A stretch of DNA of 8,563 nt from Pseudomonadota bacterium (GTDB taxonomy: Bacteria; Pseudomonadota; Alphaproteobacteria; Rhizobiales; Beijerinckiaceae). The stretch spans positions 1-8,563 of the forward strand of contig JAKANG010000032.1 of the NCBI GenBank assembly GCA_021812505.1, in the 5' to 3' direction. The first letter of the stretch is position 1. Each line of letters begins with the position of its first letter. Shown here piece after piece: positions 1 to 5,144 of the stretch. The position numbers and the translations under genes are program-made. The notes beneath the pieces are model-generated. The model was not told where the DNA came from and searched no databases. It saw nothing but the letters and a program-made list of their open reading frames with translations.

Positions 1-512
1 AGCGCTATACCGGGCTCGGCGACAGCGAGATTGCAGTGCAGGCGAGGGTCTGGCGCGACGATTCGACGGTGATTTCAGTGCTGGCCGGCGTGCGCGCGGC
101 AACGAGCGGAGGGGCGACCAACAGCTGGCTACAGGGACCGAACCAGCCCGAATATGATTTCCAGCTTCTGCTGGGGCATAATGTCAGCCTCCGGGATTTT
201 TCCGGTTTTCTCGATTTCGCCGCGGGCTACCGGCTAGTCGGGGGAAGCACGCCGAACGAAGGCCATTTCGACGCAACTTTCGGACTTTACGCGACGCCGG
301 AGCTGCTTGTGCTGGCGCAGAGTTTCAATACGATCTCGGCGGCGTCCAGCAATCCGCAGACGCCGCAATGGGCGCAGGCCAAGGCGCAACTCAGCCTCGT
401 CTATCAGTTCAGCGCCGGATGGCGGGCGCAGGCGGGCGGCTATGTCACACTGGCCGGGCTGAACGCCTATCGCGAGAATGGCCTGCTGCTTGGCCTGTGG
501 CGGAAATTCTGA
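1..512 (+). CDS. C-terminal part of an outer-membrane beta-barrel protein (5' truncated by the window)
   Basis: The reading frame is already open at the window edge (first complete codon at base 3) and runs to TGA at 510-512, giving 169 visible residues; the true start lies upstream. There is a GTG at 36, but the frame continues in front of it with similar composition (RYTGLGDSEIAV), so it is not the start. The protein shows repeated stretches of alternating hydrophobic and polar residues with many Gly, Tyr, Phe and Trp, such as FLDFAAGYRLVGG and AQAGGYVTLAGLNAY. It ends in a terminal Phe after an aromatic strand (LLLGLWRKF), the usual C-terminal signature for assembly of outer-membrane barrels by the BAM complex. 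I infer an outer-membrane location. No porin family or substrate can be assigned; a MetA/phenol-degradation-type barrel is one possibility. cdd starts 11 bases downstream and may be cotranscribed. Confidence 0.75.
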   Translation, partial: RYTGLGDSEIAVQARVWRDDSTVISVLAGVRAATSGGATNSWLQGPNQPEYDFQLLLGHNVSLRDFSGFLDFAAGYRLVGGSTPNEGHFDATFGLYATPELLVLAQSFNTISAASSNPQTPQWAQAKAQLSLVYQFSAGWRAQAGGYVTLAGLNAYRENGLLLGLWRKF

Positions 513-523
513 AGGCGGGAAAC

Positions 524-919
524 ATGAATGGTTTCGACGAATTATTCATCCGGGCAAAGGCGGCCCGGGCGCGGGCCTATGCGCCCTATTCGCGCTTTCC
601 GGTCGGCGCCGCCCTGCGTGCGGAAAGCGGCGCGGTCTTTGCCGGCTGCAATGTGGAGAATGCGGCTTATCCGCTCGGCGTCTGCGCCGAGACCTCGGCC
701 ATCTCGGCCATGATCGCGGCGGGCGAGCGGCGGATCGCGGAAATTCTGGTGCTCGGCCCTGGCGCCGAGCGGATCGCGCCCTGCGGCGCCTGCCGCCAGC
801 GCATCGCCGAATTCGCCGGTCCCGGGGCGCGGGTGCATATGGCCGACGACAGCGGACAGGTCGAGACCTTGCGTCTGTCCGAGCTTCTGCCGCGCGTCTT
901 CACGCTCGGTGGGGGCTGA
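524..919 (+). CDS. cdd: Cytidine deaminase
   Basis: This 131-residue enzyme hydrolytically deaminates cytidine and deoxycytidine to uridine and deoxyuridine in cytoplasmic pyrimidine salvage. The length is that of the small homotetrameric class. The zinc site is complete: C54-A-E56 carries the first zinc cysteine and the catalytic glutamate, and P86-C87-G-A-C90 supplies the other two cysteines. The preceding CNVENAAY stretch (42-49) is the conserved substrate-binding segment, and the N-terminal YAPYSRFPVGAAL (19-31) is also typical. The frame is open further upstream, but ATG 524 is chosen because it has a GGCGGGA-type ribosome binding site at 514-520 and gives the family N-terminus; a longer form would overlap the preceding gene out of frame. 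It follows the outer-membrane protein by 11 bases. The opposite-strand opgD ends 15 bases after its stop, so there is no room for a separate terminator between them. Confidence 0.96.
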   Translation: MNGFDELFIRAKAARARAYAPYSRFPVGAALRAESGAVFAGCNVENAAYPLGVCAETSAISAMIAAGERRIAEILVLGPGAERIAPCGACRQRIAEFAGPGARVHMADDSGQVETLRLSELLPRVFTLGGG

Positions 920-934
920 CTCGACGAAATCCGG

Positions 935-2524
935 TCACTGCGCGATCCAAGGCTTCAGCCAGGTTTCGGTCAGGACCTTTGGCCCAGCATGGAGAAAGGC
1001 GCGAACATCCGTGCTCTGCCCTGGCGGGACCTCGATGTCGATCATGGCGCGGAAGCCGTCGATATGCGGGTTGACCATCAGGAAGGTGCGCGTGACCTTG
1101 CCGACCGAAGCGCTGGCGGAGATATCCACCATATTCGGATCCTTCAGGTAATAGGCGAGGTCGCCGCCGGCGAAATCGACGATGAAGCGGCGCGAGCCGA
1201 CATCGACCGCCTCGTTGGAGCCGAGCGCCTTGGGGCTGGTCGACCAGGTATTGACCACGCGGCCGTTGGGCGAGAGGTCGGCGGCGTCAAGCAGGGCGCG
1301 GATGCGATAGGAATAGGAAAAGGGCTTGCCCGATTCCGGAGGCGTCTTCGGGGTCCAGTACGTCACGATATTGTCGGCGGTCTCGTCCTTGGTCGCAAGT
1401 TCGAGCAGTTCGATCCGGCCTTCGCCCCATTCGCCATGGGGTTCGACGAAATAGGTCGGGCGGATCTCATAGGCCAGTTCGAGATCCTGGTAATGGTCGA
1501 AATTGCGGTCGCGCTGCACCAGGCCGAAGCCGCGGATATTGTCGCCCGCGAATGTCGTCATGACCTTGACATGCGGCGCGCGCAACGGCCGCCAGATCCA
1601 TTCGCCGCTCGCGGAATGCATCAGCAGCCCGTCCGAATCGTGCAGCTCGTAGCGCCATTCGTCCTCGCAATGCTCGCATTGCCGCCCCTCGCCGAGGAAG
1701 AACATCGACGTAAGCGGAGCGAAGCCGAATTTCACATTGTCGCGGCGCGGGAAAATCGTCGCGGAAACCTCCATGACGCTCTCGACGCCGGGATAGAGAT
1801 CGAAGCGGTAGGCGCCGGTGACCGAGGCGCTGTCGAGCAGCGCGAAGATCGTCGCCTTGTCGGGCAGTTGCGTCGAGGTCTCGATCCAGAATTCACGAAA
1901 ATAGGGGAATTCCTCGTCGTCGCCGCCAGTATTGACGGCGAGGCCACGCGCCGAGAGACCATAGTTCTGGCCGCGGCCGAGGAAGCGGAAATAGGTGGCG
2001 CCCAGGAAGGAGACGAGTTCGTCCTGGCCATGGGGCGAATTCAGCGGGTAATGCAGGCGGAAGCCGGCGAAGCCGACATTGACCGGCAGGGTCTTGTCGA
2101 ATTTCGCGCGGCCATAGTCGAAGAGCGACGACGAATAGGGTATCGGCGCGGCGATGCCGTCGCGGATCGTGTTCACCACCACCGGGCGCTTGTAAATGAA
2201 GCCGGGATGGAACAATTGCAGGCGGAAGGGCCCGGCCGTAATCGGCGATTTGTCGGATTTGAAGCGGATGTCGCGGTAGGCGTCGAAATCCAGCTTGGTC
2301 AGGGCTTCGGGGAGTTTCGGCAGGGCGCCGTCATAGGGCGCGGCGGCAAGGTCGCGCGCGCGCTTCACCACATCGTCGAAGCCGAATTTCGCCGCCGGCG
2401 GGGGAGCGCCGGCGGGCGCTGAGGCGGTCTGCGCCGAGGCGCCCGACAGGGCGCGCGGCGCGAGCGCGGCGGCGCCGGAAACGGCGAGGGCGTTGAGCAG
2501 GAAGCGGCGGTCGATTTGAGACAT
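935..2524 (-). CDS. opgD: Periplasmic glucan biosynthesis protein, OpgD/OpgG (MdoD/MdoG) family, with Tat signal
   Basis: This 529-residue protein belongs to the OpgG/OpgD family, which acts in the periplasm on beta-1,2-linked osmoregulated glucans; E. coli members have been assigned to a beta-1,2-glucanase fold family (GH186). The N-terminus has a twin-arginine signal (D5-R6-R7-F8-L9-L10, then an Ala-rich hydrophobic stretch) with likely cleavage near ASA-Q at 31/32. A Tat signal is a feature of E. coli OpgD rather than OpgG, hence the symbol. Family stretches include FKSDKSPI (88-95), the FLGA/YFRFLGRGQNYGLSARGLA region (173-196), HDSDGL (295-300), GFGLVQRDR-x-FDHYQDLE (332-349) and EWGEGRIELLE (365-375). 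The start is taken at ATG 2524; an in-frame GTG at 2536 adds four residues and neither has a strong ribosome binding site. The only two cysteines form C283-E-H-C286. No glucosyltransferase opgH lies in the window, so the gene stands alone here. It is convergent with cdd. Confidence 0.93.
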   Translation of the reverse strand: MSQIDRRFLLNALAVSGAAALAPRALSGASAQTASAPAGAPPPAAKFGFDDVVKRARDLAAAPYDGALPKLPEALTKLDFDAYRDIRFKSDKSPITAGPFRLQLFHPGFIYKRPVVVNTIRDGIAAPIPYSSSLFDYGRAKFDKTLPVNVGFAGFRLHYPLNSPHGQDELVSFLGATYFRFLGRGQNYGLSARGLAVNTGGDDEEFPYFREFWIETSTQLPDKATIFALLDSASVTGAYRFDLYPGVESVMEVSATIFPRRDNVKFGFAPLTSMFFLGEGRQCEHCEDEWRYELHDSDGLLMHSASGEWIWRPLRAPHVKVMTTFAGDNIRGFGLVQRDRNFDHYQDLELAYEIRPTYFVEPHGEWGEGRIELLELATKDETADNIVTYWTPKTPPESGKPFSYSYRIRALLDAADLSPNGRVVNTWSTSPKALGSNEAVDVGSRRFIVDFAGGDLAYYLKDPNMVDISASASVGKVTRTFLMVNPHIDGFRAMIDIEVPPGQSTDVRAFLHAGPKVLTETWLKPWIAQ

Positions 2525-2571
2525 AGGTCGAATCACTTGCGGTGGCGCGGACGCGGCGCGGCTGGCTCAAG

Positions 2572-2600
2572 CAGTTATCCACGATTTGCGGCTCGCGCAA
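2572..2600 (-). promoter_or_regulatory. Weak candidate sigma-70 promoter for opgD
   Basis: Read on the minus strand there is TTGCGC (plus-strand 2595-2600), a 17-base spacer, and TAACTG (2572-2577), roughly 48 bases upstream of the ATG at 2524. The -35 matches the consensus at its first three bases (TTG) and the -10 is poor. Spacing and position are right, but chance occurrence is quite possible in a region this size. Confidence 0.27.
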
Positions 2601-2655
2601 GGCGTCATGCGGGCGCAGTTGGCGCGGAATTCGAGCACCGGCGCCACGGGGACGG

Positions 2656-2681
2656 AAAAATTCGAAGATTGCGAAATTTTT
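2656..2681. repeat. AT-rich inverted repeat directly upstream of the plus-strand -35
   Basis: The arms are AAAAATTCG (2656-2664) and CGAAATTTTT (2672-2681), complementary apart from one bulged base, around the loop AAGATTG. It is conspicuously AT-rich in GC-rich surroundings and ends two bases before the candidate -35 of the decarboxylase leader. It could be an operator, an UP-element-like sequence, or a transcriptional barrier between the divergent opgD and polyamine units. The symmetry is seen directly; the function is inference. Confidence 0.45.
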
Positions 2682-2683
2682 AC

Positions 2684-2711
2684 TTGCGTTCGAGGCGCGA
2701 ATTCCTATGTT
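2684..2711 (+). promoter_or_regulatory. Candidate promoter for the ornithine decarboxylase leader
   Basis: TTGCGT (2684-2689) and TATGTT (2706-2711) are separated by 16 bases, a plausible alphaproteobacterial housekeeping promoter. It would start transcription near 2718, about 470 bases before the decarboxylase start codon. The start of the hairpin-rich region shortly downstream fits this. No better promoter-like pair was seen closer to the gene. Confidence 0.45.
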
Positions 2712-2717
2712 CGGCCT

Positions 2718-3188
2718 TGCCCAAATCGCACGTGCCTGTGGTCGTGTGTCGGTTGGCGGAAATCCGGACAAGAGGCCGGAGAAACGCCTGAGAAACAAAC
2801 CGGCAGCCGGAGGCGAACCGGCGAACCCCGTCTGAACGGGGGATCGCGACTTAAAGCAACGACGGACCGGGCTTTTTCGTCTCTGTCGGCCCTCCAAAGG
2901 CCGGCTTACCGAAGAGGCTAGTCTTTCTTGCCGGGCGTGCGGAACGGGTTCTCCCATTCCAATCGAAGGCCGCAGAATTAACTTGGATGGCGCGACGCCT
3001 TCCGGGTTTTTCGCGTCCACGGCGCAGCACCCGATCGCCAGGCGGCGTTTTATCGTCGCATGAACGGTCCTGGACGGCGTTGTCATCTGCTGCTCGCGTC
3101 TCCATCGCGCGAGAGCGGACGACTGTCGTTCGTCCTTCCGAAGCTCTGTTTGTCCTGGCGGGAAACCGCCCTTCGAAGGGATGCCGCG
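2718..3188 (+). promoter_or_regulatory. Long structured 5' leader of ornithine decarboxylase (candidate speF-type cis-regulatory RNA)
   Basis: About 470 bases without a convincing gene contain a chain of strong hairpins. H1 (2755-2788) has GGCG/CGCC outer and TCCGG/CCGGA inner stems around a symmetric GAAA/GAAA internal loop. H2 (2821-2847) has CCCCGT/ACGGGG closed by a CTGA loop over an outer GCGA/TCGC stem. H3 (2885-2905) pairs GTCGGCC with GGCCGGC, extendable by CTCT 2881-2884 with AGAG 2913-2916. H4 (2941-2960) pairs GGAA-C-GGG with CCC-A-TTCC over TTCT. GGCG/CGCC (2989-2999) lies before a T5 run at 3007-3011. CGCC/GGCG (3036-3047) is followed directly by TTTT, and CGCC 3036-3039 can instead pair with GGCG 3021-3024. 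H7 (3117-3135) pairs GGACGA with TCGTCC. A speF leader family is known upstream of alphaproteobacterial ornithine decarboxylases, so that is my first guess, but I cannot match the consensus from memory. The 5' end depends on the candidate promoter. Confidence 0.55.
3157..3180 (+). promoter_or_regulatory. Ribosome-binding-site switch: GAAA tetraloop hairpin versus SD-sequestering hairpin
   Basis: GGCGG (3157-3161) pairs with CCGCC (3166-3170) around a GAAA tetraloop. Immediately after comes the perfect palindrome CCCTTCGAAGGG (3169-3180), which can fold as CCCT/AGGG over TCGA. The two helices share C3169-C3170, so both cannot form fully. The second buries GAAGGG (3175-3180), the ribosome binding site eight bases before the decarboxylase ATG at 3189. 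A further anti-SD, CCTTC at 3134-3138, lies upstream and overlaps the 3' arm of the 3117-3135 hairpin. The complementarity is seen directly; translational control is inference. Confidence 0.5.
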
Positions 3189-4331
3189 ATGACCGATCGT
3201 ATCCTTGAATTCCTCCGCGACCGCCGCGAAAAGGGGCTGGACTCCGGCCCGTGCCTGGTCGTCGATCTCAACGTCGTGCGCGACAATTACGACGCCTTCG
3301 CCAAGGCGTTGCCGGACACCCGCGTCTTTTACGCCGTCAAGGCCAATCCCGCGCCGGAAGTCCTGTCGTTGCTGGCTTCGCTCGGCTCCTGTTTCGATTG
3401 CGCCTCGGTTGTCGAGATCGAACAGGCGCTCGCGGCAGGCGCGGCCCCCGACCGCATCTCCTTCGGCAATACGATCAAGAAGGAGCGCGATATTTTCCGC
3501 GCCTTCGAATTGGGCGTCCGCCTCTACGCTGTCGACTGCGATGCCGAGGTCGAAAAGGTCGCGCGCGCCGCGCCGGGCTCGAAAATATTCTGCCGCATGC
3601 TCTGCGAGGGCAATGGCGCCGAATGGCCGCTGTCGCGCAAATTCGGCTGCGCGCCGGACATGGCGCCGCGAGTCCTGGAACATGCGCATCGCCTCGGGCT
3701 GGAAGCCTATGGCCTGTCCTTCCATGTCGGGTCGCAGCAGCGCAATCCGCGCATGTGGAACGGCGCGCTGAAAAGCGTGGCCGGCGTCTTCCGCGAACTG
3801 GCCGAGCGGGGAATCAATCTCCAGATGGTCAATCTCGGCGGCGGCTTCCCGACGCGCTATCTCAAGCGCGTGTCGAGCGTGCGCACCTATGGCGACGCCA
3901 TCTTCGGGGCGCTGCGACGACATTTCGGCAACCAGATCCCGGAGACGATCATCGAGCCGGGACGCGGCATGGTCGGCGACGCCGGCATGATCGAGGCGGA
4001 AGTCGTGCTGATTTCGAAGAAGTCGGACGACGACAAGGTCAAGTGGGTCTATCTCGACATCGGCAAGTTCAACGGGCTCGCCGAAACCATGGACGAGATG
4101 ATCCGCTATCCGATCCGCACCGATTTCGATGCGGACGCGCGCGAGCCTTGCGTCCTCGCCGGCCCGACCTGCGATTCGGTGGATGTGCTCTATGAAAAGG
4201 AGCCCTATCTGCTGCCGGTCAGTCTCGAAATCGGCGCGAAAGTGCTGATCGAGGGAACGGGCGCCTATACGACGACCTATTCCGCCGTCGGCTTCAACGG
4301 TTTCCCGCCTCTGCAATCGTTCGTGATCTGA
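3189..4331 (+). CDS. speF: Ornithine decarboxylase (PLP-dependent, alanine-racemase fold; possibly ornithine/lysine)
   Basis: This 380-residue cytoplasmic enzyme decarboxylates L-ornithine to putrescine and belongs to the eukaryotic-type fold III family. The PLP lysine is K51 in YAVKANP. Other family sites are HVGSQ (179-183), GGGF (217-220) and EPGR (256-259) for phosphate binding, and C328-D329 in AGPTCDSVDVL, the catalytic Cys-Asp pair contributed across the dimer. Family members in alphaproteobacteria can also take lysine, and the specificity helix cannot be judged by eye. The start is ATG 3189, with GAAGGG at 3175-3180 as ribosome binding site. The frame stays open back to an ATG at 3060, but that would add 43 Arg-rich residues with no family resemblance and would consume the structured leader. 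It is the first gene of the polyamine block, and hss downstream uses its product. The symbol speF follows alphaproteobacterial usage; odc would be equally apt. Confidence 0.94.
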   Translation: MTDRILEFLRDRREKGLDSGPCLVVDLNVVRDNYDAFAKALPDTRVFYAVKANPAPEVLSLLASLGSCFDCASVVEIEQALAAGAAPDRISFGNTIKKERDIFRAFELGVRLYAVDCDAEVEKVARAAPGSKIFCRMLCEGNGAEWPLSRKFGCAPDMAPRVLEHAHRLGLEAYGLSFHVGSQQRNPRMWNGALKSVAGVFRELAERGINLQMVNLGGGFPTRYLKRVSSVRTYGDAIFGALRRHFGNQIPETIIEPGRGMVGDAGMIEAEVVLISKKSDDDKVKWVYLDIGKFNGLAETMDEMIRYPIRTDFDADAREPCVLAGPTCDSVDVLYEKEPYLLPVSLEIGAKVLIEGTGAYTTTYSAVGFNGFPPLQSFVI

Positions 4332-4399
4332 GTCCGGTTCCCCGTTTTCCATCAGCCTTCGCCGCCCTCGTTTCCTGGGCGGCGGCCTCCTCACTCCGC

Positions 4400-4426
4400 G
4401 CCGGCCTTGTTCCGGCCGCGGCTTTT
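4400..4426 (+). terminator. Weak hairpin with short T run between decarboxylase and acetyltransferase
   Basis: GCCGG (4400-4404) pairs with CCGGC (4412-4416) around CCTTGTT, with TTTT at 4423-4426. The T run is six bases from the stem and short, so it is at best a partial terminator and transcription could continue into the acetyltransferase. The rest of the 116-base gap shows nothing clear. Confidence 0.22.
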
Positions 4427-4447
4427 CGCGACCCGAGGGAGGTCCGC

Positions 4448-5014
4448 ATGAACCAGATCGCTTCCGTCCCGGCCATCGCCGACCAGATTGTCATCCGCGC
4501 TGAATCCGCGCTTGATTTCCTTGCGCGTGAAGCCCTGCTCGATCGCGCTTTCGGTCTCGATCGCTGGCGCAAGACCTGCGAGCGCCTGCGCGAAGGCCGC
4601 CTTCCGGCGCCGGGCCTCGCCTTTTCCGCGATCCGCGGCGGCGTTCTCGTCGGCACGCTGCGTTTCTGGTCGATCAAGGCCGGAGACGCGCACGACGCCT
4701 TGCTGCTCGGCCCGATCGCGGTGAGCGCGTCCCTGCGCTCGCAGGGCCTTGGCGGCGCGATGATCCGGCTCGGCCTCGAGCACGCCCGCGCGCTCGGCCA
4801 CAAGGCCGTGATCCTCGTCGGCGACGCGCCTTATTACGAGCGCTTCGGCTTTTCGCGCGTCGGCGCGGAACACCTCGACCTGCCGGGCCCGGTGGAGCTG
4901 GCGCGTTTCCTCGCGCTGGAGCTGGCGCCGGGCGCGCTCGCCGGCGCGCAAGGCATGGTGCGCGCGACCGGCGCCTTCAGCGAGTCCGAAGGCGACCGAC
5001 GCCTCGCGGCGTAA
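4448..5014 (+). CDS. GNAT-family N-acetyltransferase (YhbS-like), unknown substrate
   Basis: This 188-residue protein has the GNAT fold, which transfers acetyl from acetyl-CoA to an amine. Motif A is clear at LGPIAVSASLRSQGLGGAMI (87-106), with the pyrophosphate-binding R97-S-Q-G-L-G102. It is followed by a helix ending ARALGHKAVILVGD (113-126) and the motif B segment YYERFGFSRV (129-138), in which a tyrosine usually serves as general acid. This arrangement resembles the YhbS-type (COG3153) acetyltransferases. The start is ATG 4448, five bases after a strong GGAGG (4438-4442). It lies between ornithine decarboxylase and homospermidine synthase on the same strand. From position one may infer a role in polyamine or ornithine acetylation, but the sequence does not reveal the substrate. 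The C-terminal 30 residues are Ala/Gly-rich and less conserved in appearance. Confidence 0.88.
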   Translation: MNQIASVPAIADQIVIRAESALDFLAREALLDRAFGLDRWRKTCERLREGRLPAPGLAFSAIRGGVLVGTLRFWSIKAGDAHDALLLGPIAVSASLRSQGLGGAMIRLGLEHARALGHKAVILVGDAPYYERFGFSRVGAEHLDLPGPVELARFLALELAPGALAGAQGMVRATGAFSESEGDRRLAA

Positions 5015-5029
5015 TCTTCTTCAAACCGT

Positions 5030-5100
5030 CACATCCCTTGTAAAATGTGGCCTTGCGCCAGCGCGGCCGCTTGACCTTGTCCGGCGTCTCGGCCAGTAAA
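5030..5100 (+). promoter_or_regulatory. Region upstream of hss: small dyad and weak promoter candidate
   Basis: CACAT (5030-5034) and ATGTG (5045-5049) form a five-base dyad in a locally AT-richer stretch. Further on, TTGACC (5071-5076) and AGTAAA (5095-5100) are 18 bases apart and could be a weak promoter giving hss its own transcript. Both are modest matches; the -35 is better than the -10. Confidence 0.25.
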
Positions 5101-5110
5101 CCGCGCAAAG

Positions 5111-5125
5111 CCCGCCCGCCCGCCC
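5111..5125. repeat. Short CCCG tandem repeat
   Basis: CCCG is repeated three times plus CCC, six bases before the hss ribosome binding site. It is a simple-sequence tract outside any coding region; a change in repeat number would alter the leader length of hss. No function is evident. Confidence 0.5.
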
Positions 5126-5144
5126 ATCAGAGAAGGATGACACG

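Noticed and set aside
989..2422. Long open frame of 477 codons on the plus strand opposite opgD
   Set aside because: It is the antisense shadow of a well-supported OpgD family gene; such frames are common in GC-rich DNA and the translation has no recognisable domain.
2575..2583. TTATCCACG, one mismatch from a DnaA box
   Set aside because: A single isolated copy with no clustered boxes, AT-rich unwinding region or replication genes nearby, so no support for an origin.
2707..2835. A 42-residue frame starting at ATG 2707
   Set aside because: The ATG lies within the candidate -10 element and upstream of the expected transcript start, with no ribosome binding site.
2718..3060. Possible RNase P RNA, SRP RNA or tmRNA in the hairpin-rich gap
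   Set aside because: None of the conserved core sequences I know for these RNAs were found.
3060..3188. In-frame 43-codon N-terminal extension of ornithine decarboxylase starting at ATG 3060
   Set aside because: It has no clear ribosome binding site, is Arg-rich and unlike the family N-terminus, and covers the hairpins before the well-placed GAAGGG and ATG 3189.
3181..3192. Minimal reading frame ATG-CCG-CGA-TGA overlapping the decarboxylase start as ATGA
   Set aside because: The ribosome binding site is directly adjacent with no spacing for ATG 3181 but is ideally spaced for ATG 3189; probably chance.
2987..3208. A 73-codon upstream reading frame crossing into the decarboxylase start, possible leader peptide
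   Set aside because: No ribosome binding site before ATG 2987 and composition looks like a shadow of GC-rich sequence. Ornithine-sensing leader peptides are known in gammaproteobacteria, but nothing here resembles them.
2331..4394. Minus-strand open frame of 687 codons across the leader and decarboxylase
   Set aside because: It is antisense to the decarboxylase and overlaps opgD in another frame; composition is Arg/Ala-rich without domains.
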